A stretch of DNA of 64,000 nucleotides from Closterium sp. Naga37s-1 (taxonomy: Eukaryota; Streptophyta; Zygnematophyceae; Desmidiales; Closteriaceae): assembly GCA_947471745.1 (NCBI GenBank), contig CANJKZ010000929.1, forward strand, positions 1,763,501 through 1,827,500, in the 5' to 3' direction. Shown piece by piece: positions 33,745-46,531 of the stretch (its first letter is position 1; each line of letters starts with the position of its first letter). Both the position numbers and the translations under genes were made by a program. The notes below the pieces were generated by a model. It was not told where the DNA came from and did no database searches. It saw only the letters and a program-made list of their open reading frames with translations.

Positions 33745-36675
33745 CTAAGAGGACTCCAAGTGCAAGACCTTGCACTTGGTAGCTGCATCAACCCTGGCCT
33801 GCTCCCTGTAGTACTTGATAAACGCATAGTTCTTTGTTGTGCCCCCGACGTTTGCATGAAACAACAGCAGTGTCTTCGCAAACCACTCCTCGTCCCCGTC
33901 AGAGCCCTCACCCTTTACCGCCACATCAGAATACCATTGCCGACCGTGATGCATGGGCAGGGCGCGGATGCGATGAGGCAGGCGGCTATACTGTGCATCA
34001 ACCGCGGCTGGCATGGCGAGTTCCCAATGGACCTGCAATGGTACAACAACCGGAAAGTGTCAGATTATTAATGCTAAACATGGTTTGCTACGACAGTGTT
34101 GGATGGTGTACGTACATGTACTTCTTTTATTTCTTCCTCGTTGCCATCGCAGTCAGGTGCCCTATCCAAGGCCGAACGCAAGTGCTTCAAGTCCTCGCCA
34201 ATTATGGCCTGCAACGGGCCATCACGCTTCGCGTCCGGTACCTGAGGGTACGGGGTTGCGTTATCCGTGTCGGGCACGTGTAATGTCCAACTCCTCTTGG
34301 ACATAACTCGCTCGCCTGTCCGTTGGGCCTGCACACAATGCAACGCTTGGTCACTCCGTAATGCATATGCAATGAGGGATCTACACGTGATAGTAAACTA
34401 AAGATTCAACTATAACATACCTTCACCATGGCAGTGTCATACTTCTTCTTCTTCTCGAGCTGTGGAGCGATGAATTGGAGACGAAGACACGCTTCCTCGC
34501 TGCCCACGATCTGGCTATTGACGGACCTTTTATTGGACGCCCTGTAAGGGTTTTTTATGTACTCTATGTGGAGGTGCTCGTACAGCTGCGCCGAATAGTG
34601 CTCGGGCAACCCCGACCTACGAATAGAGTCAATGTAGTGACTTATGAGGTGCATTTTTATGAAGTTCCAGTCCGAAGTGTGTGGGAAGGCGGTCTTGAGG
34701 TTGTGTAACATCCTGCGTCAAGGTAAGATGTGTAGCCATTAGTGTTGGATATATCAGCAAATGTTGATAGCAAAGTGCACTACACAACTCACATGTGTGC
34801 CTTCGTCTTGAACTCAATGAGAGTGGTCTCGGTGTGGTCCGATGTCCGCGCGCACTCGAGATACCACTCGATGTACGAGACGAGTGCGTCCATCTGCTCC
34901 TGGGTGATAAATCCCGTCACAATGAAAGGAAGTATCTGCATGACAGAACGGTGCTCGTAGGCCTGGTAGTTTGCCCCCTTTTCGAAGTACTGGCCTGTGG
35001 GCAACCGCATGTTCCCCCCCCTTATGTTCTTCTTGTAGTACCTAAGAATTCTGTCTAGTTTCTTCCTATCTGCCAGCAGCTTCACGTGCACTCTAATGAA
35101 GTCTACAATGTGCTCAAAAATGCCCAAATCCGCTTGGTGCATCACATCGGGCAGCACCGCCAGGTACGGGTTCAGAATCGTGTCACACTCCCACCTCCAA
35201 CCGCTAAGGAAGCTCTGCACAAGTCAAAACCAGCACGGTGGTCTTTGTAAGATTAGGGCATATAGGTGTGGAGCAGCCCCCATAAGCAACAACTATAACG
35301 ATCTATACCTGCACTGGGTGTGTGGACAATGTCGCGTCTGCATCGTGTGCGACCCAGCCCTCCAAAATGTCCCGCAAAATGGTATCTTGCTCGCACGGTG
35401 TTCGAGCGTCGATACGGTCCTGCAGCACTGCCAAATGTTTCTTATCGACCTTGCATATCGAACAAGGGAACATGGTTCCCAACGACTTCGTGCATGTGAT
35501 CTTGCACGACTCTGGGTAGTCCGACACATAGGCATACAAATGGGGCCACACGTTGATGCTCTCCCCAGCTGCGTTCTTCATTGCAATGCCGGTGTAGGAA
35601 GCCGTCTTGAGAGACTGCAGCACCTCTCTCATGATGTAGTTGTGTACTTGCATCTTGTCCACCACGTTGTACTCGACAGGAAACTCTGGGAGAAGCGCCA
35701 GAAGCACGTGGCCATAGGGTTGCCACCTGTCGTCCTTATCAATGTTTCCCAGTGTGAGATACACGGGATGCCCTTTCGCCTTCCCTCTATGATCCATATG
35801 CGTTTCATCGCTCGCAAGGATCAAAGCAGCCACAACTCCGTCCGGATCCTCCGCCCTTACCAAAGTTTGCAACCTCTCCCACCAAAGCCCAGTTTCTGGT
35901 GTGCTAAACACCCTCACGTTTCCAACGTATTGCGGATCGGCATGAAACACCATCTTTGCGGATAGCTTAGGGTGCTTCAACATGTCCTGCAAGGCAACCA
36001 ACGGATCACAAAACCAATATTCCAGCCATGCTTTATTTCTTGACCGGATGGTCTTCCGTTGCCACCCTCGGTGGCCATCTGTCGCCTTGGACTCTGCGTA
36101 CGCTTGAACATAGCGGTAGGTCTTCCAATCTTGAATTTCAAGAATGGTCTTGCGCAAGATTTCCAGCAAGGCATTGACCTGGCTGATTGAGAGTCGGCAC
36201 GTGAGTATCCAATGAGCAAGAGCATCTTTCAGGTTGAACCTGGGTGGCTCTTCCTCCGCCGCCGATGAGGTACCTGCTTGAGCTGCTGCACACTCCTCTT
36301 CAATAGCACATGAGGCCCCTGCATTACTAGTCGCATCGTCCTCTTGTTCAAAAGGCAGCACACTATCTACTGAGTCAGTGGACGAGCTAGTATCACTAGT
36401 AAAGTGTGCATCATGATCACATGGCATGTCAGGTGCATCATTACACACATCAGCAGCCGCACTCGATCCTACAAAGGGCTGAACAGGCTCCAGCCGGAGT
36501 ACTGCACGGGGAATGGGGTTAGGAGGTATGTAGCTCGCTCTTGCACGCTTCGGGGCCTGGAGCTGGTCGCTGCTACTAATGAGGTTGGCAGGGCAAGCAT
36601 GCTCTGCATGTGACGACCCAGCCCTGAGCGTGTCTCGAAGGAAAAAAGGCGGCATCTTGGGCAGAGGAACGACAT
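33745..36675 (-). pseudogene. Plavaka-type (CMC superfamily) DNA transposase
   Basis: Five exons with GT-AG borders: about 35312-36675, 34795-35216, 34432-34708, about 34097-34332 and 33745-34034 (stop TAG). The start ATG at 36675 opens a C2H2-like finger (FLCPRC...SGLGRHMQ). A one-base shift near 36610 separates it from the main frame. The core has the family's hallmarks in order: FHADPQYVGN, WWERLQTL, ASDETHMDHRGKAKGHPVYL, TLGNIDKDDRWQPYGHVLLA. After these come FPCSICKVDKK, the conserved PDVMHQADLGIFEHIVDF block and a C-terminal LHNLKTAFPH...HYIDSIRRSG...EHLHIEYIKNPYRASNK region. Plavaka elements are cut-and-paste transposons best known from fungi. The catalytic Asp is probably in ASDETH; this follows family pattern and was not verified. 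Only the zinc-finger shift breaks the gene. Terminal inverted repeats were not found. Confidence 0.8.
33756..33779. repeat. perfect hairpin, 10-bp stem, in the transposase 3' end
   Basis: CCAAGTGCAA - GACC - TTGCACTTGG, within the last ten codons of the transposase reading frame. It is the third perfect short hairpin in about 210 bp. Confidence 0.85.
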
Positions 36676-36699
36676 CTGCAAAGCAAGCCGTAAGACAGA

Positions 36700-37324
36700 G
36701 AGCATGGGAGGAGAGGAGAAGGGTGAAACAGAGAAGATGAGCACAAGAACAGAGCACCAGGCTGCAAGGCATGGAGACGTGCATAGGAGGAGTGGAGAAG
36801 TGTGGAAACTCAGAATAAAAGGGACAACAGCTGCCAGGAGCAGGCGGAGCACAGAGAGGACGAGCGTACTAGAGAGCGAAGGCGCGCGGGAGGAGTGAAC
36901 CAGAGGGGAGTGAGAGAGATCGCGCACGTGAGGAGTGAACCAGAGGAGAACGAGAGAGAACGCGCACGTGAGAAGAGGAGCAGAGGGGGATGCAAGTGTT
37001 TGCGCACAAGAGAGGAGAGAAACATGGGGGAATGAGCCAGAAGGCGCGCCGGCCAAGAGGAGCAGAAAGGAGTGCGACTGTAGGCGCACGTGAACAGATG
37101 AGCAGCGAGGGAAAAGAGAAAAAGCGCAAGGGAGGAGAGGAGCACAGAGGGGACGAGCGTACGGGAGAGAAAAGGCGCACGGGCAGAGAGAAACATAGGG
37201 GAATGAGAGCGAAGGCGCACGGGAGGAGAGAAACAGAGGGGATTGAGTGAGAAGGCGCACGGGAGGAGGAAATCAGAGGGGATTGGGAGAGAAGGCGCAC
37301 TTGAGGAGAGAACCAGAGGGGGTT
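36700..37324. repeat. 40-bp degenerate minisatellite, left part
   Basis: About 15 copies of a unit resembling GCGCACGGGAGGAGAGAAAC + AGAGGGGATTGAGTGAGAAG. The array starts right upstream of the transposase ATG and continues at 43824 beyond copia element C, which inserted within one repeat unit. Long open frames on the minus strand here come from the repeat, not from genes. Confidence 0.9.
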
Positions 37325-37329
37325 GATAG

Positions 37330-38161
37330 TGTTGGTGCAACCCTACGGTTTGCACTCGGCTTGTTGTCCGTGTGCGTGCATGCGTGTGTGCATGGAATGG
37401 AATGAGTGCATGAAATAAACACATATTTCATGCTCATAATAGTGTGTGTATGATGGGTCATGGTGTCGAGTGTGTGTGTGTCAAGTCTATAGCGAATTAT
37501 CGCTAGTCGCGTGTAACGCGGTCATTTTGTGTGTCCCGCGCGGTTTCTATTTTGTTGTGCGCGGTTTCTATTTTGTCGCTTGTCGAACGTTCGGCGTGTC
37601 GCAGGTGTGTGCAGCAGACCCATCAAAAACTCAAGGATGAGTTTGTGATGAAGAACCCGAGCCTTGGTTTCAAACTTCAAGTGATTTCGAAGCTCGCCAA
37701 AAGGGTACACCTCAAGATATTGAAGATAGTTACATTACTTTGTGTAGTGTAACATTTCACTTGGTGTAGGCCCTAGTGAAGGGTAGTTTCGAGACCCTTC
37801 GTGGTTGGGGACAGTGTGACACTGTTCCACGTCACTGTACCTCGGCTCTTGGGGTTTGTAGGAGCTGGGAGTCATTCCCAACTCGTAACCCTTGCTAACT
37901 CTTCCTAAGTTGTGTTCAAAGACTATGTTGCTGCCATAGTGCCGTTCGTTCAAACCGACGCTGTGTCGTCAATTCTTGATGAAATCGTGCGATCAAAATT
38001 GCCTAGTGTAGGAAACGTTAAGGCGCTCCAGATCCAAGTTGAATGAAGTCATTTGGAGTTGTGAGCAGATTGCTATGAACGTTTAAAGCCGATGTGCATA
38101 AATCCGACTGTGCACTCTATCTTTCGTTTTAGGCACATTGAAGCCTACTGTGTTTATAACA
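37330..38161 (+). repeat. 5' LTR of element C
   Basis: 832 bp, TGTTGGTGC...TTTATAACA. It has a 7-bp stretch (TCTATAG, near 37488) absent from the 3' copy. Confidence 0.96.
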
Positions 38162-38163
38162 AG

Positions 38164-38175
38164 TGGTATCAGAGC
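38164..38175 (+). other. primer-binding site of element C
   Basis: TGGTATCAGAGC, identical to the classical plant copia site complementary to initiator tRNA-Met, two bases inside the 5' LTR. Confidence 0.9.
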
Positions 38176-38195
38176 CCCTTGGAGCAGCTACGACT

Positions 38196-41100
38196 ATGGC
38201 TGGACCTGAAGAAAGGGGTGGCAGAGGTGCTGGTGGCAATGGAGATGCCCAAGCACAAGGCCAAGCCCGTGAGTCAGCCGTGGCGCCCGTGCAACCGACT
38301 CTTGGACCTTCTAGGGACGAACCAAGAGTGTTCGGGCTTGACAAGTTCAACGGCGACAACTTTGCTGAATGGTCCTTCAGAATGGAGAACGTGTTCGACC
38401 ACTATGACCTGCTGGAGGTGATGGAAGGAACGGAGAAGCGTCCCGAGAACGACCCGGAGAAGAGCCCGTGGGTGCGGAAGAGCGCACAAGGCTACCTCCT
38501 ACTTGGGCAAGCGTTGGGGAGCAACCAGATCCGTCACATCAAGCCTTTCCAGTGTGATCCAGAGAAGGGACCAAAGGCATGGGCTGCTCTCAAGGGTGTA
38601 CATGCTCCTGCAACAGCGGCGGTAGCTGTGGTGTTGGAACGGCAATAGCGACGCTACGAATTGAGGAAGATGAACCCGTGGAAGACGGGGTGCAGAAATT
38701 CTTCGACTTGTTGACGCGGCTTGAGGGAGCTGATTTGAACTACAGTGAGCTCCAGAAGAAGACCAAGTTGCTGGCCCTACTCCCCGAGTCGTGGTCCTCG
38801 CTCATCATCAATTTGAATCGCGACTTGCCCCGCCTCTCGCTTGAAGACGTGAAGCGAGCAATCCTACAAGAGGACTTCCGCCGCCGTGAGTTGGCGAGTG
38901 CGGATGGCGCTGGGGCAGCGAGCGTCGGCCGTGGATATGGCCGAGGAAGAGGCAGAGGACGAGGGGGAGGAAGGTTTGGAGGCAGCAACTTCGGCGGAGG
39001 CCGCCGGAGTGGCGGTTACGGCAGCGACGACAAGAGTTACGGTCGCGGTCGCGGACGATTTGACGGTGAATGTAACTATTGCGGCAAGAGCGGACATATG
39101 TGGCGCGATTGCTTCAAACTCCCTGATGGTTGGACCCCTGCTCAAGGCCAAGAGGGTAGAGGAGCAGGTGGAGGGAGAGGAAGAGGCCGTGGAGGCCGTG
39201 GCGGTCGCGGAGGTGGAGCCGCGAACATGAAGAGTGGAGATAATGACAAGGACCCGAGCGACGATCGGTACCCGGGTCTATTCTACTTCGTGTCGACGCA
39301 AGTACCAGCTGGTCCAGAGAAGGATGAAGACCTTGAGGAGCCAGCAGCTGTGGGGAAGGTGACCCTACACCCCCTGGACTATTGGGTGATTGACAGCGGC
39401 GCTACCTATAGCACGACACCTCGCCCCGACTTGCTCACCGAACTCGAGCCGTCACCGGTGAAGCATGTCACATCAGCCTTGGGGCAGCGAGCAGAGGTGA
39501 AAGGCATGGGCAAGGCCATGTTCAAGGGTGCTGATGGGAAGATGGTGGGCCTCAAGAACGTGCTTTGGGTGCCCAGCCTTGCTGCGAACCTGATTTCCAT
39601 GCGGCGATTGGCAAAGGCCGGCATGGACACAAACTCGAAGGGAGCCAAGACCTACACCGCAAGGCTTGGCGAGCGGATTCTTTGGGACCTTCACGAGGAT
39701 AGGGACGTCTACAACAAGATGTGGCAGATCCCTGTGGTCCCCATGCCTAAGGAGAGGCAAGTGGCAGCAAGCGTCAGCACCAAGGGTAAAGCGGTTGGTA
39801 GCGGCGATTGCGCGGACGGTCGCGCTAAGGAGAAGGAGTCCAAGAAATGCAATCTTGGAGAGACCAGCAAGCTCGGTGAACCTAAGGAGAGTGGTGCAGC
39901 AGCCAAGGAGCAGCATGAAGGTGAGGACAACCCCAAGGCAGCAGCGGAGGAGGACTACGGAGAGAGCATGTGGGGCGCTATTGCGAGCGCGGCATTCTCC
40001 AATCCAACTTCGGCTACGGGGGAGTGTGATTGGCTCACCTTGCATCGGCGAATGGGGCATGTGGCCCTGCCTATCTTGCAGCAGCTAGTGAAGAATGAGA
40101 TGGTTGCTGGCATACGTGTGAAGGGGGAGCCCGAAGAGGTACTTGGCTGCCCGACGTGCATGCAAGCCAAGTTCACCCGGTTTCCGTTCCCTAGTTCGGA
40201 GGCAACGGCAAAGGCACCACTTGATGAGGTGGTGATGGACGTGGTGGGCCCCCCGAAGCTTGGAGCTGCTGGAGCTGAGTATTTTCTCACCATTGTCGAC
40301 GTCTACACCCGCATGACTTGGGTGTACGTGCTGGCCAAGAAGAGCGACGTGGCTGAAACATTGAAGACGGATTGGTTCCCGATGGTGGAGCGGCAACAAG
40401 ACCGTCTAGTGAAGTCCATCCACACCGATCGAGGGGGAGAGTTCTTGAGCAAGGAGTTTGGGTTGTGGCTGAAGAAGAATGGTATTCGGCACTCCCTCAC
40501 CATGCCATACTCCCCTGCGATGAACGGCATCGCCGAGCGAGCGAACCGCACAATCACGGAGGCGGCACGCGGGTTGCTCATTGAAGCCGGGCTACCCGAC
40601 TATTTCTGGCCTGATGCGGTTCGGAGTGCGTGTGTGGCCAAGAACAGAGTTTTGACTCATGTGGGAGCAGAAAAATGGGTGCCCTATGTGGAGTGGCTTG
40701 GAAGGAAGCCAAAGGTGGATATGCTTCGGGTGTTCGGGTGCATCTGCATGGCGCTCGTGCCTAAGCATCTTCGGCACAACAAGCTTAGTGCCAAGGCGGT
40801 GTGGGCCGTGCATTTGGGCATGGCTCAAAACAGCAAGGGGTGGCTTCTATGGGACCCATTCACCAAGAAGTTCATGGTGAGCAGGGACTGCAAGTTCATG
40901 GAGAACTTCATGTACAAGGATTGGAAGGCGGAGAATGAGGCGAAGATAGGCGTGCGGTTTGGAGAGGTGAAGGGTTCTGGGTTGGAGCACGTGGAGCTGC
41001 CTTTGGAGCTGAGCAGCGGCAGCACCAACACAAGGCAATCCTACCTTGTGAATGGGGGAGAGGAGGTCAATGATGCAGAGGAAGAAGAGGAGGAGGTGCA

Positions 41101-42954
41101 GCAAGTGAGCGAGCGTGCACCGACACTTCCTTCCCGCACTACGAGCGCTCCACGGATCCGTGCTACACCGCAGCAACGCCAAGGCCTTCAAGTCCCTGCA
41201 GCTGAGGAGGAAGGAAGGGGGAAGAGGAGAGTTCAACCCCCTAATAGGCTGACCTATGATGCGCCGGGAAAGCAGGGCAAGACAGCCCTGGCCGGTGCGG
41301 CAATGATGGTCGGAGACGACGAGGAGAGTGACTACGAGGAGTGTGCCTTCGCGTTCTTCTCTCCGGTGGAGATGCCGGGAGAACCAGCAACTCTCAAGGA
41401 GGCCTTGGAGAGTAGTGATGCTGAGGAGTGGAAGAAGGCCATGGAGAGTGAGCTGAAGAGCATCGAGGAGAATGACACGTTTGAATTGGTGGAGCTACCG
41501 GAGGGGCGTAAGGCGATTACGTCCAAGTGGCTCTTCAAGATCAAGTCCGACGCCGACGGCAAGATCGAGTGTTACAAGTCTAGGCTGGTGGCCAAGGGGT
41601 ACCAGCAAAAGGAGAAGGTGGACTTCAAGGAGCTGTTTGCTCCAGTGGTGAAGCCGACGACGCTGCGAACCCTATTCGCGGGAGCTACTATCAAAAGTTG
41701 GGTAGTGAAGCAGCTTGACATCGTAACGGCGTTCCTCAACGGAATCCTTGAGGAGGAGATTTTTATGGCGCAGCCAGAGGGGCTTGAGGATGGCAGCGGC
41801 AGAGTGTGGAAGCTGAAGAAGGCCCTCTATGGGCTGAAGCAGGCCCCTAGGCAGTGGTACATGAAGCTGCGCGAAGTGTTGGAGGAGATCGGCTTCACTC
41901 CCTCAACGGCCGATCACTCCTTGTTCATGCTTGGCGAGGGGGAGCAGAGGAGCTTCATGGTGGTTTATGTGGATGACGTTCTCATCTTCTCACCCTTCTC
42001 TGACCTTGTGAAGGAGGTGATGCTGAAGCTTCAAGACAAGTTCAAGTGCAAGTCCCTTGGGGACGTGAACTTCTACCTCGGGCTCCACATCGAACGTGAC
42101 GTGGAGAAGCGGTGCATGCGGGTGCACCAACGGAAGTACCTGGAGGCGTTGGCTGCCAACTTTGGGCAGAGTGAAGGTCATGTGGCTACACCCTTTCCCT
42201 CTGGGTTCAAGTGTGTGAAGGGACCAGAGGAGGAGAGCGTGGGTGAAGAGGAGAGGCGCTGATTTCACTCGTTCGTGGGCAGCCTCATGTATGCGGCGGT
42301 CAACACACGACCGGATGTCGCGTTTGCTACCGGGCAGCTGGCAAGGGTGGTTCAATGCCCTAATGAGGAGCAGGTGGCAGCAAGAATGAGGGTGGCCAAG
42401 TACCTTGGCCAAACACCGACCGTTGGGCTGCAATACTCGGCGGCGGCGCAAAGGCGCCAAAAGGGCGCGGATGGTGTGGAACCCGGGCGTTTGTTCCTCA
42501 CCGCCTACTCGGATGCTTCATATGCATCGGAACCAGAGGACATGACAAGTGTGGGAGGCTTCATCTGCTGTGTTGGTGGAGGCCCTACTGCTTGGGAAAG
42601 CAAGAAACAGGTTGACCAAGCATTGAGCTCGGTGGAGTCCGAGTACATGGCACTCTTCCGTGCCGTACGGGAGATTGTGTGGCAGCGGCGTTTGTTGGCT
42701 GAATTGGGGGAGGAGCAGCAAGGACCTACTCCTCTCTATTGTGACAGCCAGGGAGCCATTGCTCTAGCCAAGAACCCTGTGTTGCATGGCCTGACAAAGC
42801 ACATGAGGGTGAAGTGGCACTGGACGAGGAGCATGGTGGCCGCGGGTGAAGTTGAGTTGCGCTATGTGAAGACGACGCTGACATGATGACCAAGAGGCTG
42901 GTGGAGCAGCAGCATTGGAAGTGTTGCAAGCTGGCTGGGATGGCACTGAACTGA
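38196..42954 (+). pseudogene. element C gag-pol, two frameshifts and one stop
   Basis: Gag starts at ATG 38196, 32 bases after the primer site. One base is missing near 38647, where the frame passes from VVLERQ to ATLRIEEDEP. The second frame (38648-42262) has a CCHC knuckle (CNYCGKSGHMWRDC, about 39072), protease D-S-G-A (about 39393), pre-integrase, and an integrase core with HTDRGGEF (about 40423) and GIAERANRT (about 40528). RT follows with Y-V-D-D at 41966-41977. TGA at 42260-42262 stops it just before SFVGSLMYA. The same frame continues through RNase H to about 42880, where another shift leads to the original C-terminus and stop at 42952-42954. Catalytic motifs are intact, so inactivation is recent. 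Confidence 0.93.
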
Positions 42955-42993
42955 AAGGAGCAGATCCTACGGCCAACAATCCGAGGGGGGGTT

Positions 42994-43818
42994 TGTTGGT
43001 GCAACCCTACGGTTTGCACTCGGCTTGTTGTCCGTGTGCGTGCATGCGTGTGTGCATGGAATGGAATGAGTGCATGAAATAAACACATATTTCATGCTCA
43101 TAATAGTGTGTGTATGATGGGTCATGATGTCGAGTGTGTGTGTGTCAAGCGAATTATCGCTAGTCGCGTGTAACGCGGTCATTTTGTGTGTCCCGCGCGG
43201 TTTCTATTTTGTCGTGTGCGGTTTCTATTTTGTCGCTTGTCGAACGTTCGGCGTGTCGCAGGTGTGTGCAGCAGACCCATCAAGAACTCAAGGATGAGTT
43301 TGTGATGAAGAACCCGAGCCTTGGTTTCAAGCTTCAAGTGATTTCGAAGCTCGCCAAAAGGATACACCTCAAGATATTGAAGATAGTTACATTACTTTGT
43401 GTAGTGTAACATTTCACTTGGTGTAGGCCCTAGTGAAGGGTAGTTTCGAGACCCTTCGTGGTTGGGGACAGTGTGACACTGTTCCACATCACTGTACCTC
43501 GGCTCTTGGGGTTTGTAGGAGCTGGGAGTCATTCCCAACTCGTAACCCTTGCTAACTCTTCCTAAGTTGTGTTCTAAGACTATGTTGCTTCCATAGTGCC
43601 GTTCGTTCAAACCGACGCTGTGTCGTCAATTCTTGATGAAATCGTGCGATCAAAATTGCCTAGTGTAGGCAACGTTAAGGCGCTCTAGATCCAAGCTGAA
43701 TGAAGTCATTTGGAGTTGTGAGCAGATCGCTATGAACGTTTAAAGCCGCTGTGCAGAAATCCGGCTGTGCACTCTATCTTTCGTTTTAGGCACATTGAAG
43801 CCTACTGTGTTTATAACA
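42994..43818 (+). repeat. 3' LTR of element C
   Basis: 825 bp, partner of 37330-38161. It follows the polypurine tract, about 40 bp after the ancestral pol stop (42952-42954). Confidence 0.96.
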
Positions 43819-43823
43819 GATAG

Positions 43824-45050
43824 TGAATGCGCATGGAAGGAGTGAACCAGAGGGGAATAGGAGTATACGCGCACGGGAGGAGAGGAGCAGCAGGGGGAAA
43901 GAGAAAATGAGCAAGGGAGGAGAGGAACAGAGGGGAATTTGAGGTCATGCGCAAGGGAGGAGAGGAGTACAGCGGAATGAGACAGAAGGCGCACGGGAGG
44001 AGATGAGCAAGGGGGAATGAAAAGAAATGCGCATGGGAGGAGAGGCGCACAGGGGAACGAGAGAGAGGGCGCACGGGAGGAGATGAGCAAGGGGGAATGA
44101 AACGAAATGCGCATGGGAGGAGAGGCGCACAGGGGAACGAGAGAGAAGGCGCACGTGAGAAGAGAGTCAGAGGGGAATGAGAGAGAAGGCGCACGGGAGG
44201 AGAGAGACGGAGGGGAATGAGAGAGGCCGCGCACAACCATGAGATAAGCAGAGAAGAACGAAGAGAACGCGCACGTGAGAAGAGAGTCAGAGGGAAATGA
44301 TATTAAAGGCGCACGGGAGGAGAGCGACAGAGGGGAATGAGAGAGAATGGCGTTCAACCAAGAGAGAAACAAAGAAGAACGAGAGAGAACGCGCACGGGA
44401 GGAGTGAAACAGGGCCGAATGAGAGAGAAGGTGCACGTGAGAACAACATGCGAGGCTACATGCGCTCTGAGGAGAGGAACAGACTAGAATGAGACAAAGT
44501 GCGCATAGGAGGAAACCAGAGACACGTCGCAAAGCGGAGGTCCCGGCGAGCCGTGGAATGGGGACGACGCGTGGATGTAAGGAATAAAGGATCGAGGCGC
44601 GTAAGGTAAGATCGCACGAGCGAGAGCAGGTAACGATGCGCGGAACCAAGGACCGCACGAGCGGGAGCAAGTAACGATGCGCGGAAGGTAGAATCGCACG
44701 AGAGAGAGCAAATAACGAGTCGCGGAACGAAGGATCGGACGGGAGAGGAAATGGGAACGAGGCGCGGATGCAAGGGACGGACGAGAGAGGGAAATCAACG
44801 ATGCGCAGGGAGGACCGGACGTGAGAGAGCAAGAAGTGGGGCATGGAAGGAGGATCGGCCGAGAGAGAGCACAGAACGAGGAGTGGGAGGGTAACATCGC
44901 ACGGTGGAAGGAACGAGTCGCGGAAGCAAGGAACGGACGAGAGAGGGAAACGAGCGAGACGCAGATGCAAGGAAATGAGGGAAACGATCGCGGCGCGGAA
45001 AGGAGCATCTGACCAGGGAGAGCAATGGACGATGAAATGAACGCGCACTG
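43824..45050. repeat. 40-41-bp degenerate minisatellite, right part
   Basis: Continues the array at 36700-37324. From 43824 to about 44480 the unit is the same 40-mer. From about 44500 it grades into a 41-bp relative (GCACGAGCGAGAGCAGGTAA + CGATGCGCGGAACCAAGGACC). Copies are diverged, so the array is older than element C. Confidence 0.88.
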
Positions 45051-46526
45051 AATCAATAGCCCCGCGTCGCGTTTGGATTAAACGGGCATGGGAGGATGAG
45101 AGCTATACGAAGGGAGAGTCTGGATAGCATGTAAACGGTACGCCTAGGAGACGCACCTTAGATACTCCTCATAGGGCCGAAAATCCTGAGAAGAAACGCG
45201 ACCCGGATCCACCAGAAAACGCTGCTGAACTCTGGCGAGAACACTTTGCGGTGCTAGTACGACGGATGGCCTAGTGTGCTGCGATACAGGCCATTAAAAA
45301 TATCGCGTCGGGGGTATTCACATCGACTAACTAAGACACTAACTTGGTTTAACTAGCACAAGGGTCTGAGTATCTCCTATCTGTAGTCATCACGAATGTC
45401 GAGAGAATCTGCAGGAGATGGAGAGTGGAATCCGTGCACTTGCCAGAATTCGTGGGTGATGGGAGGACAATATCACTCCACTGGGGTGGAATGAGATGCT
45501 GTGCATGCTAGAGCGCGTTGATAATGGTTCATTGCGGTTGGGTAAGGTTTGGTGACATAACAACGTAAAACTGGAGCTGGAACTGCACCAACCGGAGGGG
45601 AAGTTTCTGGGTGGATGCAGTTACCAGTGGGATCAACCAATAATCACTCGTGGTTGAAAGACGGGAAAACCCGACACTTTCAAAATGGGCGCGAAGCCAA
45701 TCTTCCTGACTGCTGCGCCCTCAATGCAGGCACCCACACCTAGATTTGCGGAACCCCCTAAAGCATCCAGCATAAAATCTTAGAAGCAGCAACATTCTTA
45801 ATAGTAACAGCAGCTGTCACCATTAAAGTAGTTCACATAAAACAATAGACTGATAAATACTAAATACACTATACTACCCAAGTCCTTTGTACAAAAGAGA
45901 CTAGAAAGACCTCAAATTAAAGCAAATTTAACTCACAAATAATATGACAAATACAGTCTCGTAATTCACATAGTTACAGATAAACAATGTAGATACTTGA
46001 ACTCATATGTAAAACCACTATATTTTAAAAAGAACGGAACACCTTCAACTCTATCGAAGTGCACACCCTCGGACTAAAACACCAAGCCTGTTTGTGATGG
46101 GCTCCTGATCGTGAATGACAACAACCAGTCCATTTCCTGCCACGTGTGCAAATTGAAAACACCCCTCTCGATTTTGCATCCTGAGGGCCGATCGTGTTCC
46201 CATCAAACCACTCATGCTGTTCCCATCAACTGCAGGTTATGCACGAAAACTAGAGTCCTCGTACAGTCGACTGCCATTCACCACCACGCTGCCCCAACAA
46301 CCTGCACGACATGTACTTCAACCTCGAAATCCAGGCCCAACCCCCACCACTCGGCAACCGCCGGTGACACATTTTTCTGATGGAGTGGAAGTGAGAGGCG
46401 AGCAGCTTATGTACCATGAGACGGACGATACTGCCCGTCCCCCTCCCCTCCCCCTCAGCTCGAGCTGAGCGGATCCCATCCACTCCCCCTCTCCCCCCCA
46501 CCTCGTCCCCCCTTCCGCGATAGACG
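45051..46526. other. intergenic, nothing recognised
   Basis: No gene could be supported. GC content is low from 45780 to 46030. A C-rich stretch at 46430-46510 precedes the insertion point of element D. Confidence 0.6.
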
Positions 46527-46531
46527 TTGTC

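Larger units (their letters stand above)
37330..43818 (+). mobile_element. Ty1/copia retrotransposon C
   Basis: A 6.49-kb element flanked by exact gatag duplications (37325-37329 and 43819-43823). It has LTRs of 832 and 825 bp, the canonical primer site TGGTATCAGAGC (38164-38175) and a polypurine tract just before the 3' LTR (GAGGGGGGG, about 42983-42991). Gag-pol is in copia order. The LTRs differ by one 7-bp indel and about 16 substitutions (about 2%). It interrupts the 40-bp minisatellite. Confidence 0.96.

Noticed and set aside
36469-37424. Minus-strand frames rich in Leu/Ser/Arg upstream of the transposase
   Set aside because: They lie in the 40-bp minisatellite. Only the short zinc-finger start near 36610-36675 has family resemblance.
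29100-46526. Terminal inverted repeats for the Plavaka element
   Set aside because: I looked at both AT-rich flanks (29450-29760 and 45780-46030) and found no convincing inverted pair or target duplication, so element borders are not given.
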